Below are positions 25,368-33,964 of a stretch of 42,202 nucleotides of DNA, one piece after another. The DNA comes from Kiritimatiellia bacterium (GTDB lineage: Bacteria; Verrucomicrobiota; Kiritimatiellia; RFP12; UBA1067): NCBI GenBank assembly GCA_017525225.1, contig JAFXTB010000163.1, positions 1-42,202 of the forward strand, given 5' to 3'. The notes under the pieces were generated by a model that saw only the letters and a list, made by a program, of their open reading frames with translations, was not told where the DNA came from and did no database searches. How positions within the stretch are numbered: position 1 is the stretch's first letter; the number at the start of each line of letters is the position of its first letter. The position numbers were made by a program, and so were the translations under genes.

Positions 25368-28061
25368 ATGAGAAAAATGTCTGTTGCAATGGGTGTCTGC
25401 TGCCTCGCGACCGCTGTCGCGTACGGCGCCGTGGGGGTGGGAGAGAACATCATCAATGGCGATTTGGTCTCCGACGGCATCGGCGGGGTGCTGAACTGGC
25501 AGGTGTGCCGCCCGTCAGGTGCGCCAGAGGTCGGCAGGCTCCGCGAGACTGGCCCTGACGGTAGGACCGCCGTGCGCCTTTCAGGTGACGGGGCGTCGTT
25601 CGACTTCGAGCATGCGGAGATCCGCCTCGCCGTCGGCGGACGGTACAGGCTAAAGACATACGTGCGCACGCACGGCCTCGCCCCGGACGCCCGCAGCGAA
25701 TACATGATATTCAATACGGGCTGGACATGGAGCGGCGCCGCGAAGATGCCTGCGGACACGGGCGGGAAGTGGGTTGAGATCGAATGGGAGGGGATCGTGC
25801 GGAAAGGCGTATACGCGCCTGACGTCTACACCTGCGCCTTCTACTTCTCGAAGATTCCGCAAGGGGGATATGCAGACATCTCGCATCCAAGGCTTCTCGC
25901 CTGCACGGAGGACGCTGCGGCCGCAGCAGAGCCAGTGCCCCTCGCCAAGCCGTATCGTCCGCGCATCGTCCCGTTCGATCCGCTGCTTTCCGAGATTGAC
26001 GCCGGCTCGGCGGAGATGTCCTTCTACTTCACGGGCGATTTGGCTGATCCGCCGGAGCGCTACATGCTGGAGGCGGAGATTGCAGGCCGCACGGCGAAAG
26101 CCGCGCTCGGCTCCGGCAAGTTCGCGCGCGTTTCGTTCGGACGGATCCCCGAAGGACGCCATACGCTCTCCGTCTCGATCCGCCCGGCCTCCGGCGGCGA
26201 TGCAGTCGCGTCAGACTCGTATCCCGCCACGGCGTCAACGCCGGCGCGCGAGACGCCTGGCCGCAGGCTGAACAATTTCGTCACCGAGCTGCTGCGCGTG
26301 CCGCTAGCGGATGGTGAATACTCTTTTTCGCTCGCCCGTGACAGATGGGTGCACGTTTCGTTCGACAAGCCGTATGAGGGCGTGACGGCGGACATCGACG
26401 GCGCTGCCAACCCCAATGCCGTGCGCGTGCGCGCCGACGGCGCTTCAGAGGTGATGCGCAGGCTCGGCCCCGGCGGCCACACCGTCACCGTCCGCGGCGT
26501 GAAAGGCTGCGCATCCGCGGCCTCCGGCGTCCTTGCGGTGAGGCTCGTCAAGGTTCTCGAGGTGAACTTCGGCCGCACGGTGTACACGCCGACGGACTTC
26601 GACAGGTTCGGCGCGTACAACCACGACTTCTACACGCGTTTCGGCATGTATCGTGCCGTGAACAAGGCCGAATACCCGACATGGTACGACAAGGCCCATC
26701 CCGAGTTTCCGGCCAATCTCAGGGACCGTGGCTGCGAGACGAGGGCGCACATGCGCGGCGGTTCCATGCAGATACGCTACGACATGGACGCATACCGCGC
26801 AATGTTCACGAACAGCGTCACGTGGCGGATGCGCCGGCCGATCGAGATAGACGAGAACGCCATCTCCGCCAACACGCGCATCAAGTACAATGCGGCCGAG
26901 CTCTTCTGGGAACTCGGCGTGAACGGCGGATGGTGCATGGACGTGAACCTGGAGGACGCCGGGCGCGACATGTACAGGACGCCGATGCGCGACATGTCCG
27001 AGCTGGCAGCCATGGTCAACTCGGGCAACGGAACGTCGTACGTGGTACCGGAGGCGTACTCCTACATCCCGGCGGATGCCGAGGCGTGTGCCGCGACGAT
27101 GGACCACTGGCGCAAGTTCGCGAACGGCGCCCGCACGCTCGTCCCCGCCGCCCCGAGCCGGTTCGTCTATCTCATGAGCGGATGGGTCTGGCCGGGGGTG
27201 TACACGCCATGGGGAATCCCGGAGACGGACATCAAGGCGTTCTACGACGACTTCATCCACATGCTCGCTACGGATCCCGCGTTCGCGGACGTGGGCGGGA
27301 TAGGGCTGTCATCGCCGGCTTGCGACGAGGAGACGTTCCGTTTCGCGATCCGTGCCATGCGCCACTACTGCGTGGAGGGCTCCATCAAGCGCCTTTCCGA
27401 GCGCTTCGGCCTGAAGCTACTCCCGGGCATCATGGGCAACGGAGACTTCAACGAAGGCGAAGATGGTCTTTCCGGCTGGACGCTCGCACCGGCGGAGCCA
27501 GGCAGCCTCGCGCGCGGGAGCACGGCGGGGCTTGGCGTTTCGGCATGGGGGCAGCTTCGCAGACTCAGCAGGTTCAGCAGGTTTCCCCCCGGCGTGAAGC
27601 CGGGCGATGCATACATGGTGTTCAGGAAGACGGCCACCGGCGTGAACAGGCTTGTGCGCAGGCTTGTGAACCTTACGCCTGGCAGGCTGTACGAACTGAC
27701 GTTCTGCACGCACGATCTCGACGACATCGAGACGCGCAAAGGCGTCCGCACGCCCGTCAGGATGGTGCGGGCGCGGATAGCCGGCGGCGAGGAGATCCCG
27801 GAACTTGGCTTCGACTCCATAGGCGATCCTAGGAAGGGACCGCGCAACAAGGTGGAGACCGTGACGCACCGTATCGTGTTCCGGGCCTTGTCGACGCAGG
27901 CCGAGGCGGTGTTCTCGGACGACGGAGCGCCGGCGGAGCCCGGCCGCCGCAGGGTGCTCAACTGGGTTGGCGCGCGCCCGTTCTACTGCGAGGACGAGGC
28001 GGAGCTGCGCGACCTCATCGCAGTGGGCGCCGCGCGCCCGAAACGGAAAGACGGCAAATGA
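25368..28061 (+). CDS. Secreted 897-residue protein with CBM4/9-like ends, unknown core
   Basis: AAAGGGGAAAGGAG precedes the ATG. The signal peptide ends at about AYGA (residue 24). Residues 27-185 look like a CBM4/9-type jelly roll (IINGDLVSDGIGGVLNWQV ... GGRYRLKTYVRT). A second one starts near 690 (GNGDFNEGEDGLSGWTL) and runs to about 870. Between lie beta-rich domains (210-410) and a 270-residue region with many aromatic and acidic residues (YNHDFYTRFGMYR, MDVNLEDAGRDMY, IGLSSPACDEE) that may be a TIM barrel. I do not recognise the core family. Carbohydrate binding or cleavage is inferred from the flanking modules and the divergent AraC-type regulator. Confidence 0.65.
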   Translation: MRKMSVAMGVCCLATAVAYGAVGVGENIINGDLVSDGIGGVLNWQVCRPSGAPEVGRLRETGPDGRTAVRLSGDGASFDFEHAEIRLAVGGRYRLKTYVRTHGLAPDARSEYMIFNTGWTWSGAAKMPADTGGKWVEIEWEGIVRKGVYAPDVYTCAFYFSKIPQGGYADISHPRLLACTEDAAAAAEPVPLAKPYRPRIVPFDPLLSEIDAGSAEMSFYFTGDLADPPERYMLEAEIAGRTAKAALGSGKFARVSFGRIPEGRHTLSVSIRPASGGDAVASDSYPATASTPARETPGRRLNNFVTELLRVPLADGEYSFSLARDRWVHVSFDKPYEGVTADIDGAANPNAVRVRADGASEVMRRLGPGGHTVTVRGVKGCASAASGVLAVRLVKVLEVNFGRTVYTPTDFDRFGAYNHDFYTRFGMYRAVNKAEYPTWYDKAHPEFPANLRDRGCETRAHMRGGSMQIRYDMDAYRAMFTNSVTWRMRRPIEIDENAISANTRIKYNAAELFWELGVNGGWCMDVNLEDAGRDMYRTPMRDMSELAAMVNSGNGTSYVVPEAYSYIPADAEACAATMDHWRKFANGARTLVPAAPSRFVYLMSGWVWPGVYTPWGIPETDIKAFYDDFIHMLATDPAFADVGGIGLSSPACDEETFRFAIRAMRHYCVEGSIKRLSERFGLKLLPGIMGNGDFNEGEDGLSGWTLAPAEPGSLARGSTAGLGVSAWGQLRRLSRFSRFPPGVKPGDAYMVFRKTATGVNRLVRRLVNLTPGRLYELTFCTHDLDDIETRKGVRTPVRMVRARIAGGEEIPELGFDSIGDPRKGPRNKVETVTHRIVFRALSTQAEAVFSDDGAPAEPGRRRVLNWVGARPFYCEDEAELRDLIAVGAARPKRKDGK

Positions 28062-28132
28062 CAAATAAGGAATCGGTACAGCGGTGCAAGCAGTTGTGCC
28101 AGACCTGTGCCGGGAAAAAGGAGGGAACAACC

Positions 28133-30310
28133 ATGAATGTAAACTTCAATTCAAACGGCGGTCGCATCGCGGCGCCCGTTGCCGCGGTTGCCGCCATGCT
28201 TGCAGGAAGCCTCTCGGCCGTTGACACGCTCGTATGGACGGGCCGCTACAGCGACAATCTCAACGACACCGATGCGAACTGGACGAACCGCGCCACAGGC
28301 GCGGAAGCCTGCTTCACGATGGGGGCTGCGAAAAACGAGAACATCGTGTTCTGCGTCCCCGAAGGTGAGACGAAGACGGTCACGCTGAACAAGAAGGGCG
28401 TGTACAATCCGTCCACAATGCGCTTTGACGTCGACGGCACGCTGAACATGGACAACACGACTGGGGATGCCTATTTCGGCTGGCAGCAGGGCGCCTGGGC
28501 CAAATACGGCAAGGGAACGGTCCATCTGGACGGGAAATACCGCATATTCGTCGCACCGGGCGGCGGAACCGATTCGCTTACCGTGCACGAAGGGACTTTC
28601 GACATCCATTCTGGATATGAGACGTTCAGCACCGCATGGAACAGCGCAAAGAACATCACGGTGAAGGATGGTGCCACGTTCGCAGTGCATGGGCGCAACA
28701 TGCAGGGGGCGAAGAACCTGCATCTCGACACCGGGTGGAAAGTTATCGTTGAAAAGGGTGGGCGCTTCCACTTCGATTCGTATCAGGACGCTGCCCACAC
28801 GGCCGGGCACAGCATGCTGCCGAATCTCGAGTTAAACGACAGCAAGGCGTTCGACTTCGGCGGATGCATCGGCTTCATCGAAGGCGTAAAGGCCATGGGC
28901 ATGTTCACGCTCGGCAAGACGGTCGTGCTGAACGGCACGGGCGCTCCGTACGGTTGGAGCCCAGAGGATTCCGGCGATGCGAAGCGTGCGCGCGTACATC
29001 TGCGCGCCGCACCGGGCTATACGGAGTTCCGCGTGGCGGATGTCGTGGCCGGCGACGCCGTGGACTTCCATCTCGGATTGCAGGTCGCCGACCAGTGCAC
29101 GAACTATTCCGCCAGCGTCTGGCTGCCCGGCGGGCTGATCAAGACCGGAGCCGGCACGATGACGCTCACGAACCACCTCAGCAGCTTCACCGGCGACATC
29201 ATAGTCCGCGAGGGTACGCTGATGTTCGGTCCAGAGACGGCCGAAGGCATGAATGTCGCATTCTTGGGGCTCCGCGACTACCGCAACGGCACATCATGGT
29301 TCGGTTCCCAGGCTGCGGCGCGTACGTTCAGCATCTCCAACGGCGCGACACTGTACATTCCGCACCGCAACGTGTGGGGGTCGTTCGCGAAGATCACGAA
29401 CAGCACGTGCGGCGCCTCCACGTTCTTCATCGACGGCGGCGGCAAGTTGAAGTTCAGGGATGGCCAGGTGAACGTGATCCCCAACGTGACGGTGAAGGCC
29501 GGTGCTCGTCTGTTCGAGGCAATAGGCACTTACGGATTAGGCGTCGGCATGATCGCAGGCACTTTCAGGGTCACGGGAGACGCCGCGTTCGAATGGCCTT
29601 GGCACAACAAGGACGCCACCGTGACATCGACGACAATCTCCAGAACGGCGTTGAGCATGGCAGGATATCCCGAAACGGTGTTCGACGTCGGGGACGTGAC
29701 GGACGACGTTGGCGTGGACTGCACGATCCACATTCCGTTCATAGTGAACAACACCTTCCTCCGCACGGACACTAATCCCGTGTACGATCTTGACGACTGG
29801 TTCTACGGATTTCGGAAGGCGGGCGTCGGCACGATGCGCCTCACGGCTCCCTCGTTCGAGCGTAGCGGCGTGGCGTTTGCGCCTCTCAACGGATACATCA
29901 CCGTCGCGGAGGGAACGCTGCAGGTGGACGGCGGAATGCTGGACAAGACGAGCAACATCGTCGTGAACGCATCTGCGATGCTCGCTGGCACCGGCACCGT
30001 GAAGCGCGTCACATTCGACGCGGGGGGGGGATTCCGCGCATCTGCGTCGCAGGCCGCCGCGCTGACAGTGCTGGATGCATGCTCTTTCGGCGCCGGCGGC
30101 ACGGTCGATCTCGTCAACAGCGATTCCGTGCCGGTACGGCAGATCAACGCGAAGTTGATGTCCATCGGCGGAGAGGTGTCTGGACGCGAACACCTCTCCG
30201 GCTGGACGGTGACAGTGGACGGAGTGGCGCAGCCGTGCATGGGCATACTGTTGAAAGGAGGAACGCTCCATGCGAAGTACTTCAAGGGCTTTACGTTAGG
30301 CTTCAAGTAG
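28133..30310 (+). CDS. Surface protein with autotransporter-associated beta-strand repeats
   Basis: The protein has 725 residues. The ATG at 28133 follows AAAAAGGAGGG (28116-28126). The signal peptide ends near residue 27 (LSAVDTLVW). The body is beta-solenoid-like with low-complexity strand-turn repeats. It includes LIKTGAGTMTLTNHLSSFTG with IIVREGTLMFG (about 340-372) and KAGVGTMRLT with ITVAEGTLQVDGG (about 563-602), typical autotransporter-associated repeats. No autotransporter beta-barrel is present. The protein ends LHAKYFKGFTLGFK, similar in pattern to the end of the 15477 protein. A G9 tract at 30022-30030 lies 280 bp before the stop; slippage there would replace that C-terminus. Likely a surface adhesin or glycan-binding protein. 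Confidence 0.7.
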   Translation: MNVNFNSNGGRIAAPVAAVAAMLAGSLSAVDTLVWTGRYSDNLNDTDANWTNRATGAEACFTMGAAKNENIVFCVPEGETKTVTLNKKGVYNPSTMRFDVDGTLNMDNTTGDAYFGWQQGAWAKYGKGTVHLDGKYRIFVAPGGGTDSLTVHEGTFDIHSGYETFSTAWNSAKNITVKDGATFAVHGRNMQGAKNLHLDTGWKVIVEKGGRFHFDSYQDAAHTAGHSMLPNLELNDSKAFDFGGCIGFIEGVKAMGMFTLGKTVVLNGTGAPYGWSPEDSGDAKRARVHLRAAPGYTEFRVADVVAGDAVDFHLGLQVADQCTNYSASVWLPGGLIKTGAGTMTLTNHLSSFTGDIIVREGTLMFGPETAEGMNVAFLGLRDYRNGTSWFGSQAAARTFSISNGATLYIPHRNVWGSFAKITNSTCGASTFFIDGGGKLKFRDGQVNVIPNVTVKAGARLFEAIGTYGLGVGMIAGTFRVTGDAAFEWPWHNKDATVTSTTISRTALSMAGYPETVFDVGDVTDDVGVDCTIHIPFIVNNTFLRTDTNPVYDLDDWFYGFRKAGVGTMRLTAPSFERSGVAFAPLNGYITVAEGTLQVDGGMLDKTSNIVVNASAMLAGTGTVKRVTFDAGGGFRASASQAAALTVLDACSFGAGGTVDLVNSDSVPVRQINAKLMSIGGEVSGREHLSGWTVTVDGVAQPCMGILLKGGTLHAKYFKGFTLGFK

Positions 30311-30358
30311 CGGCAGACGGCCGGGGAGGATTGACGATGCGGGAAAGGCAGGTAAACA

Positions 30359-31957
30359 GTGAAAGAGAAAGCCATGCAAGGAAGGCCGCATGCGGGAAAT
30401 CCGCACGTACGGTTTGATGAAGGGGCGGGTGCTCCGGCGCGTTCGGGGCGTTCCGTTCTACTCTACAAGTTTTGTACTGTGGCAATGGCCATACTTGCAG
30501 TACCTGCTGCATTGGCGGAAATACTTGTCACAGTCGATCCGGCGGATGCGGTCGGGCCGATAAAGATAATGAATGCGGTGAACAACGGCCCGTCGAAGGC
30601 GCGCGCCGATCAGAGCCGGGGGAACTTCGCCGACTACAGGGCGTTGCGCATCCCGTATGCGCGCACGCACGACTCAGTCAACCAGGCGACCTCGAACGGG
30701 CACACCGTGGACATCTCGGCGGTGTTCCCGAACTTCGACGCCGACGAGAACGACCCGAAGAACTACGACTTTGCCTACACTGACAAGTTCCTTGAGACGA
30801 TCATCGCCGCCGGCACGAAGCCGTTCTTCCGTCTCGGGCAGACGATCGAGAACGGCATCAAGAAGTACCATGTGTTTCCGCCGAAGGACTTCGCGAAGTG
30901 GGCGCGAATCTGCGAGCACGTGATCCGCCACTGCAACGAGGGCTGGTGCGACGGGCACGAGTGGGGCATCGAGTACTGGGAGATATGGAACGAGCCTGAC
31001 GCCGAGCTGGACGAGAACCGCCGCATGAGTTGCCAGTGGCAGGGGACCAAGGCGCAGTTCTTCGAGCTGTACAAGGTGGCGGCGCAGCACCTGAAGAAAT
31101 GCTTCCCTCACCTGATGATCGGCGGCCCCGCGCTCGGATGGCGCCCCGACTGGACGGACGAATTCCTTGCGTACCAGCGTGCGGCGGGCACGGAGCTGGA
31201 CTTCTTCTCGTGGCACGACTACAACCGCCGACCGGACTGCGTGGTGCGCGGCAAAGCGCCGCGCTTCCGGGCGCTTCTCGACAAGCACGGCTATACGAAT
31301 ACCGCGTCCATCCTGAACGAATGGAACTACGTGAAGAACTGGACGACGGACTTCCCGTACACGGCGCGCGTCATCTCGGAGGCGAAGGGCGGCGCGTACG
31401 CGGCGGCGTACATGAGCCTGTGCCAAGACGCGCCGATTGACATGCTGATGTACTACGACGCGCGTCCTGGCACGATATTCAACGGGCTGTTCGACTTCTA
31501 TGCCTACGCCCCGCGCCCGGCGTACTATGCTTTCTTCTCGTGGGCGGATCTGCGCGACCTTGGCACGCAGGTGAGGGTAAAGGTGGATTTCCCGGACCGG
31601 GCGGAGGTGATCGCGAAGGTTGAGGAAGAGTCTAAATGGGAGTTCCCGCCGCTTGCGTACGAGTCGAAGGGCATCATCACCAACGAGGTTGTGACGGCGA
31701 CGGCGGCGAAGGGACGGGACGGATCGCTCGGGATGTTCGTCACGCGGTTCACCGACGACGACAACATCACGGCACCGGAGAAAGTCGTGGTGCGGCTCGC
31801 GAAGGGCGGCTTCACTGGGCGCGTACGCGCCTACGTGACGGATGGTGTGCGTCTCCATTCGCCCATCCACCTCACCGTCGACCACACGGGCGCGGTGTCG
31901 TTCGGCCTTGCGCCGAACGCGTTTGCGTACATCGAGGCGAAGTCTGCGCCGATGTAG
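30359..31957 (+). CDS. GH39-like glycoside hydrolase with intron-derived N-terminus
   Basis: The protein is 532 residues if GTG 30359 is used (AAAGGCAGG upstream). It is a clan GH-A enzyme resembling GH39 beta-xylosidases and alpha-L-iduronidases. The acid/base is E212 in EIWNEPD and the nucleophile E321 in ILNEWNY. A C-terminal beta-sandwich follows from about 420. The hydrophobic signal core (FCTVAMAILAVPAALA, 38-53) is normal. The first 36 residues, however, are translated from a group II intron 3-prime relic (30383-30466), giving GNPHVRFDEG and LLYK. The original n-region is therefore lost or replaced. In-frame alternatives GTG 30479 or ATG 30485 would leave almost no signal peptide. The stop abuts a decayed Fic gene. 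Substrate is inferred only to the family level. Confidence 0.8.
   Translation: MKEKAMQGRPHAGNPHVRFDEGAGAPARSGRSVLLYKFCTVAMAILAVPAALAEILVTVDPADAVGPIKIMNAVNNGPSKARADQSRGNFADYRALRIPYARTHDSVNQATSNGHTVDISAVFPNFDADENDPKNYDFAYTDKFLETIIAAGTKPFFRLGQTIENGIKKYHVFPPKDFAKWARICEHVIRHCNEGWCDGHEWGIEYWEIWNEPDAELDENRRMSCQWQGTKAQFFELYKVAAQHLKKCFPHLMIGGPALGWRPDWTDEFLAYQRAAGTELDFFSWHDYNRRPDCVVRGKAPRFRALLDKHGYTNTASILNEWNYVKNWTTDFPYTARVISEAKGGAYAAAYMSLCQDAPIDMLMYYDARPGTIFNGLFDFYAYAPRPAYYAFFSWADLRDLGTQVRVKVDFPDRAEVIAKVEEESKWEFPPLAYESKGIITNEVVTATAAKGRDGSLGMFVTRFTDDDNITAPEKVVVRLAKGGFTGRVRAYVTDGVRLHSPIHLTVDHTGAVSFGLAPNAFAYIEAKSAPM
30383..30466 (+). mobile_element. Group II intron 3'-end relic (domains V and VI)
   Basis: Bases 30383-30415 fold like group II intron domain V: a lower helix (30383-30390 with 30408-30415), the two-base bulge CG (30406-30407), and an upper helix (30391-30395 with 30401-30405) capped by a GAAA-containing loop. 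The sequence differs from the consensus form (GAGCCGTATGCG ... CGCACGTACGGTT) at about three lower-strand positions. A hairpin compatible with domain VI follows (30422-30459, GU-rich). A60 (30460) stands seven bases from 30466, and the end reads CTCTAC, fitting the branch-point A and the 3-prime AY rule. Domains I-IV and the reverse transcriptase are absent, so it cannot splice alone. The identification is from recall of domain V consensus. Confidence 0.68.
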
Positions 31958-32146
31958 TGTTGCTGGCGATGTACAAGAGCGGGGGGCGAGGCCGGCTGTG
32001 GACCGTTCATCGACTTCATGCTCGACAAGATCCTCCGTGCCCTCAAGGCCAAAGGCGAGGCCTACGAGCCGACGCGGAAAAGCAAGCCGCAAACTACCAG
32101 GAAAACTACCAAGAAAATCATGGACTTCATCGCCAAGGTTGACTAA
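31957..32146 (+). pseudogene. C-terminal remnant of a Fic-family protein, frameshifted
   Basis: Immediately after the GH39 stop the frame from 31957 reads LLAMYKSGG. After one extra base in or beside a G6 tract (31981-31986) the next frame reads CGPFIDFMLDKILRALKAKG and then TTRKTTKKIMDFIAKVD, ending at TAA 32144-32146. PFI-[DE]-FML-x-x-IL followed by KTT-x-KI is the usual junction between the Fic domain and the winged-helix tail of Fic (AMPylating) proteins. The catalytic HPFxxGNGR motif and everything upstream are missing. It has no start codon or RBS and is surely inactive. Confidence 0.6.
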
Positions 32147-32149
32147 GGT

Positions 32150-32170
32150 GGTCACGCGGGACGCGTGACC
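32150..32170. repeat. Perfect 9-bp hairpin, REP-like
   Basis: GGTCACGCG (32150-32158) and CGCGTGACC (32162-32170) pair perfectly around a GGA loop, directly behind the Fic remnant, and are followed by CTACC. There is no U-tract, so it is a poor intrinsic terminator. Similar short palindromes ending GTGACCCTACC occur as dispersed repeats in verrucomicrobial genomes as far as I recall. The rest of 32171-32249 shows nothing recognisable. Confidence 0.5.
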
Positions 32171-32249
32171 CTACCGTGTGAACGGCAGGTTTCAGAGCAC
32201 GCTGGAACGCGATGTGTCGAGCAGTTTGCCATCTGGGCAACATCTTCCT

Positions 32250-32278
32250 TGCGCCCCCAAGGGGAATATGCTAAACTA
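32250..32278 (+). promoter_or_regulatory. Promoter of the MscS-type channel gene
   Basis: TTGCGC (32250-32255), a 17-bp spacer and TAAACT (32273-32278) preceded by TGC (extended -10). The ATG is 83 bp downstream of the -10. Confidence 0.6.
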
Positions 32279-32360
32279 ACCGCCATTCGAAACAATGTAT
32301 TGTCGGCCTTGGTCGTGCGGCCGGTGTCGCATCGGCCGATGGCCTGGTGGAGAAGAAACA

Positions 32361-33284
32361 ATGGCTACAAATGCAGTTGAAGCGGCCTCGGCCTCGGGCC
32401 TTGGCGCACAGGCGTGCGATGCGTTCGCGCGGGAATACTCGCGCGGGCAGGAATTCCTCGAACAGGCCTGGGCCTGGGTCATGGACAAGGGCGTGGAGTT
32501 CCTCGCCAACCTGGTGATGGCGATACTCATACTCGTCATCGGCGGGCTTGTCGTGAAGCTCGTCACGGCGATCGTGCGCAAGGCGCTACGCCGGACGAAG
32601 CGCGTGAACGCGCTCCTGGAGTCGTTCCTGTGCAGTGCGGTCTCGAAGACGGGCTGGATATTCCTCTTCGTGATAGCCCTCGGACGCATCGGCGTGGACG
32701 TGGGGCCGCTGATCGCGGGTCTCGGCGTGACGGGCTTCATACTCGGCTTCGCGTTCAAGGATACGCTATCCAACTTCGCAAGCGGCATAATGATCGCGCT
32801 CAACCAGCCGTTCAAGGTGGGCGACTACGTGATCGTGGGCGGCGTGGAGGGCGCTGTGCGGGAGCTCAACATGATGGCCACGGTGATAGCCACCGCCGAC
32901 AACAAGAAGATCGTCATACCCAACAGCAACGTGTGGGGAGGGCCGGTGACGAACTTCAGCGCGCATGACACGCGCCGTGTCGACATGTCCATCTGCATCG
33001 CGTATGGCGCGGACATCGACAAGGCCAGGGACGTGGCCATAGAGGCCGTGAAGTCGCTGGCGGACGCCAGCGGCAGGGCCCTCGCGTTGGCCGATCCAGC
33101 TCCGATGGCGGAGGTTTCCTCGCTGGACAGCAGCGCCATCGTGCTGACCGTCCGCGCATGGTGCAGGACGGCCGACTACTGGGACGTGTTCTTCGGCGGC
33201 AACCAGGCCGTGAAGCAGGCCTTCGACAAGGCCGGCGTGGCGATTCCGTTCCCGCAGATGGATGTACACATCAAGCAGGCGTGA
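32361..33284 (+). CDS. MscS-family small-conductance mechanosensitive channel
   Basis: An inner-membrane channel that opens under membrane tension to release solutes on osmotic downshock. It is 307 residues (E. coli MscS is 286). ATG 32361 follows GGTGGAG. Transmembrane segments lie at about 50-75 and 93-112. TM3 spans about 113-150 (GLGVTGFILGFAFKDTLSNFASGIMIALNQPFKVGDYV), carrying the glycine/alanine-rich pore helix. The soluble domain contains VIPNSNVWGGPVTNFS, a family signature. The first 45 residues are an extra cytosolic or periplasmic helix. It is 16 bp ahead of rnhB. Confidence 0.93.
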   Translation: MATNAVEAASASGLGAQACDAFAREYSRGQEFLEQAWAWVMDKGVEFLANLVMAILILVIGGLVVKLVTAIVRKALRRTKRVNALLESFLCSAVSKTGWIFLFVIALGRIGVDVGPLIAGLGVTGFILGFAFKDTLSNFASGIMIALNQPFKVGDYVIVGGVEGAVRELNMMATVIATADNKKIVIPNSNVWGGPVTNFSAHDTRRVDMSICIAYGADIDKARDVAIEAVKSLADASGRALALADPAPMAEVSSLDSSAIVLTVRAWCRTADYWDVFFGGNQAVKQAFDKAGVAIPFPQMDVHIKQA

Positions 33285-33300
33285 AAGGCCTGCGCCTGGC

Positions 33301-33936
33301 ATGGCCGTCACCCTTGAATACGAGCAGGCGCTTGGCGGCACAGTGCTGGGCGTGGATGAAGCCGGGCGTGGACCGCTGGCGGGCGGCGTGTTCGCCGCCG
33401 CCGTGAACGTGCCCCTTGCTGCGGCTTGCGGCCTGCTCGCGGGAGCCTGGGCAGGGGTGAACGATTCCAAGAGGCTTTCTCCGCGCAGACGCGAGGCGCT
33501 GGCGGCGGTGATCCGCGCAACGGAGGGCTGCACATGGGCCGTGGCCTCCGCCACGCCGGCGGAGATCGACCGTCTGAACATCCTGCGTGCGACGCACCTG
33601 GCGATGCGGCGCGCGGTGGAGCAGGCGATGGCGGCGCTCGGCGGAGAAGTGCGGGCGCTTGTGGACGGACTGCCGGTCCAGGGGCTGCCGTGCCCGTCCA
33701 GGAACCTTGTCAAGGGCGATGCGAAGTCGCTCCTGGTGGCGGCGGCATCGATCCTCGCGAAGACCGCGCGCGATGCGGACTGCCTGCGGATGGACGCGGC
33801 CTACCCCGGCTACGGCTTCGCCCGGCACAAGGGCTATCCAACGCCCGAGCATCTGGCCGCCCTCGACCGTCTCGGGCCGTGCCCGGAACATCGCCGGTCC
33901 TTCGGCCCGGTATCCCAGATGAGGCTTTTCGACTGA
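33301..33936 (+). CDS. rnhB: Ribonuclease HII
   Basis: Cuts RNA in RNA/DNA hybrids and at single ribonucleotides in DNA. It is 211 residues, typical. The catalytic DEAGRGPLAGG (D19-E20) and VNDSKRLSPRRRE are present, then ALVDG (catalytic Asp), KGDAKSLLVAAASILAKTARD and the C-terminal PGYGFARHKGYPTPEH. The start at 33301 is used since LGVDEAGRG lies about 20 residues from the N-terminus in the family. No strong RBS is visible; it probably relies on coupling to the channel gene 16 bp upstream. Confidence 0.96.
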   Translation: MAVTLEYEQALGGTVLGVDEAGRGPLAGGVFAAAVNVPLAAACGLLAGAWAGVNDSKRLSPRRREALAAVIRATEGCTWAVASATPAEIDRLNILRATHLAMRRAVEQAMAALGGEVRALVDGLPVQGLPCPSRNLVKGDAKSLLVAAASILAKTARDADCLRMDAAYPGYGFARHKGYPTPEHLAALDRLGPCPEHRRSFGPVSQMRLFD

Positions 33937-33964
33937 CCAACCAAACAATGCAAGGATAAAAGCA

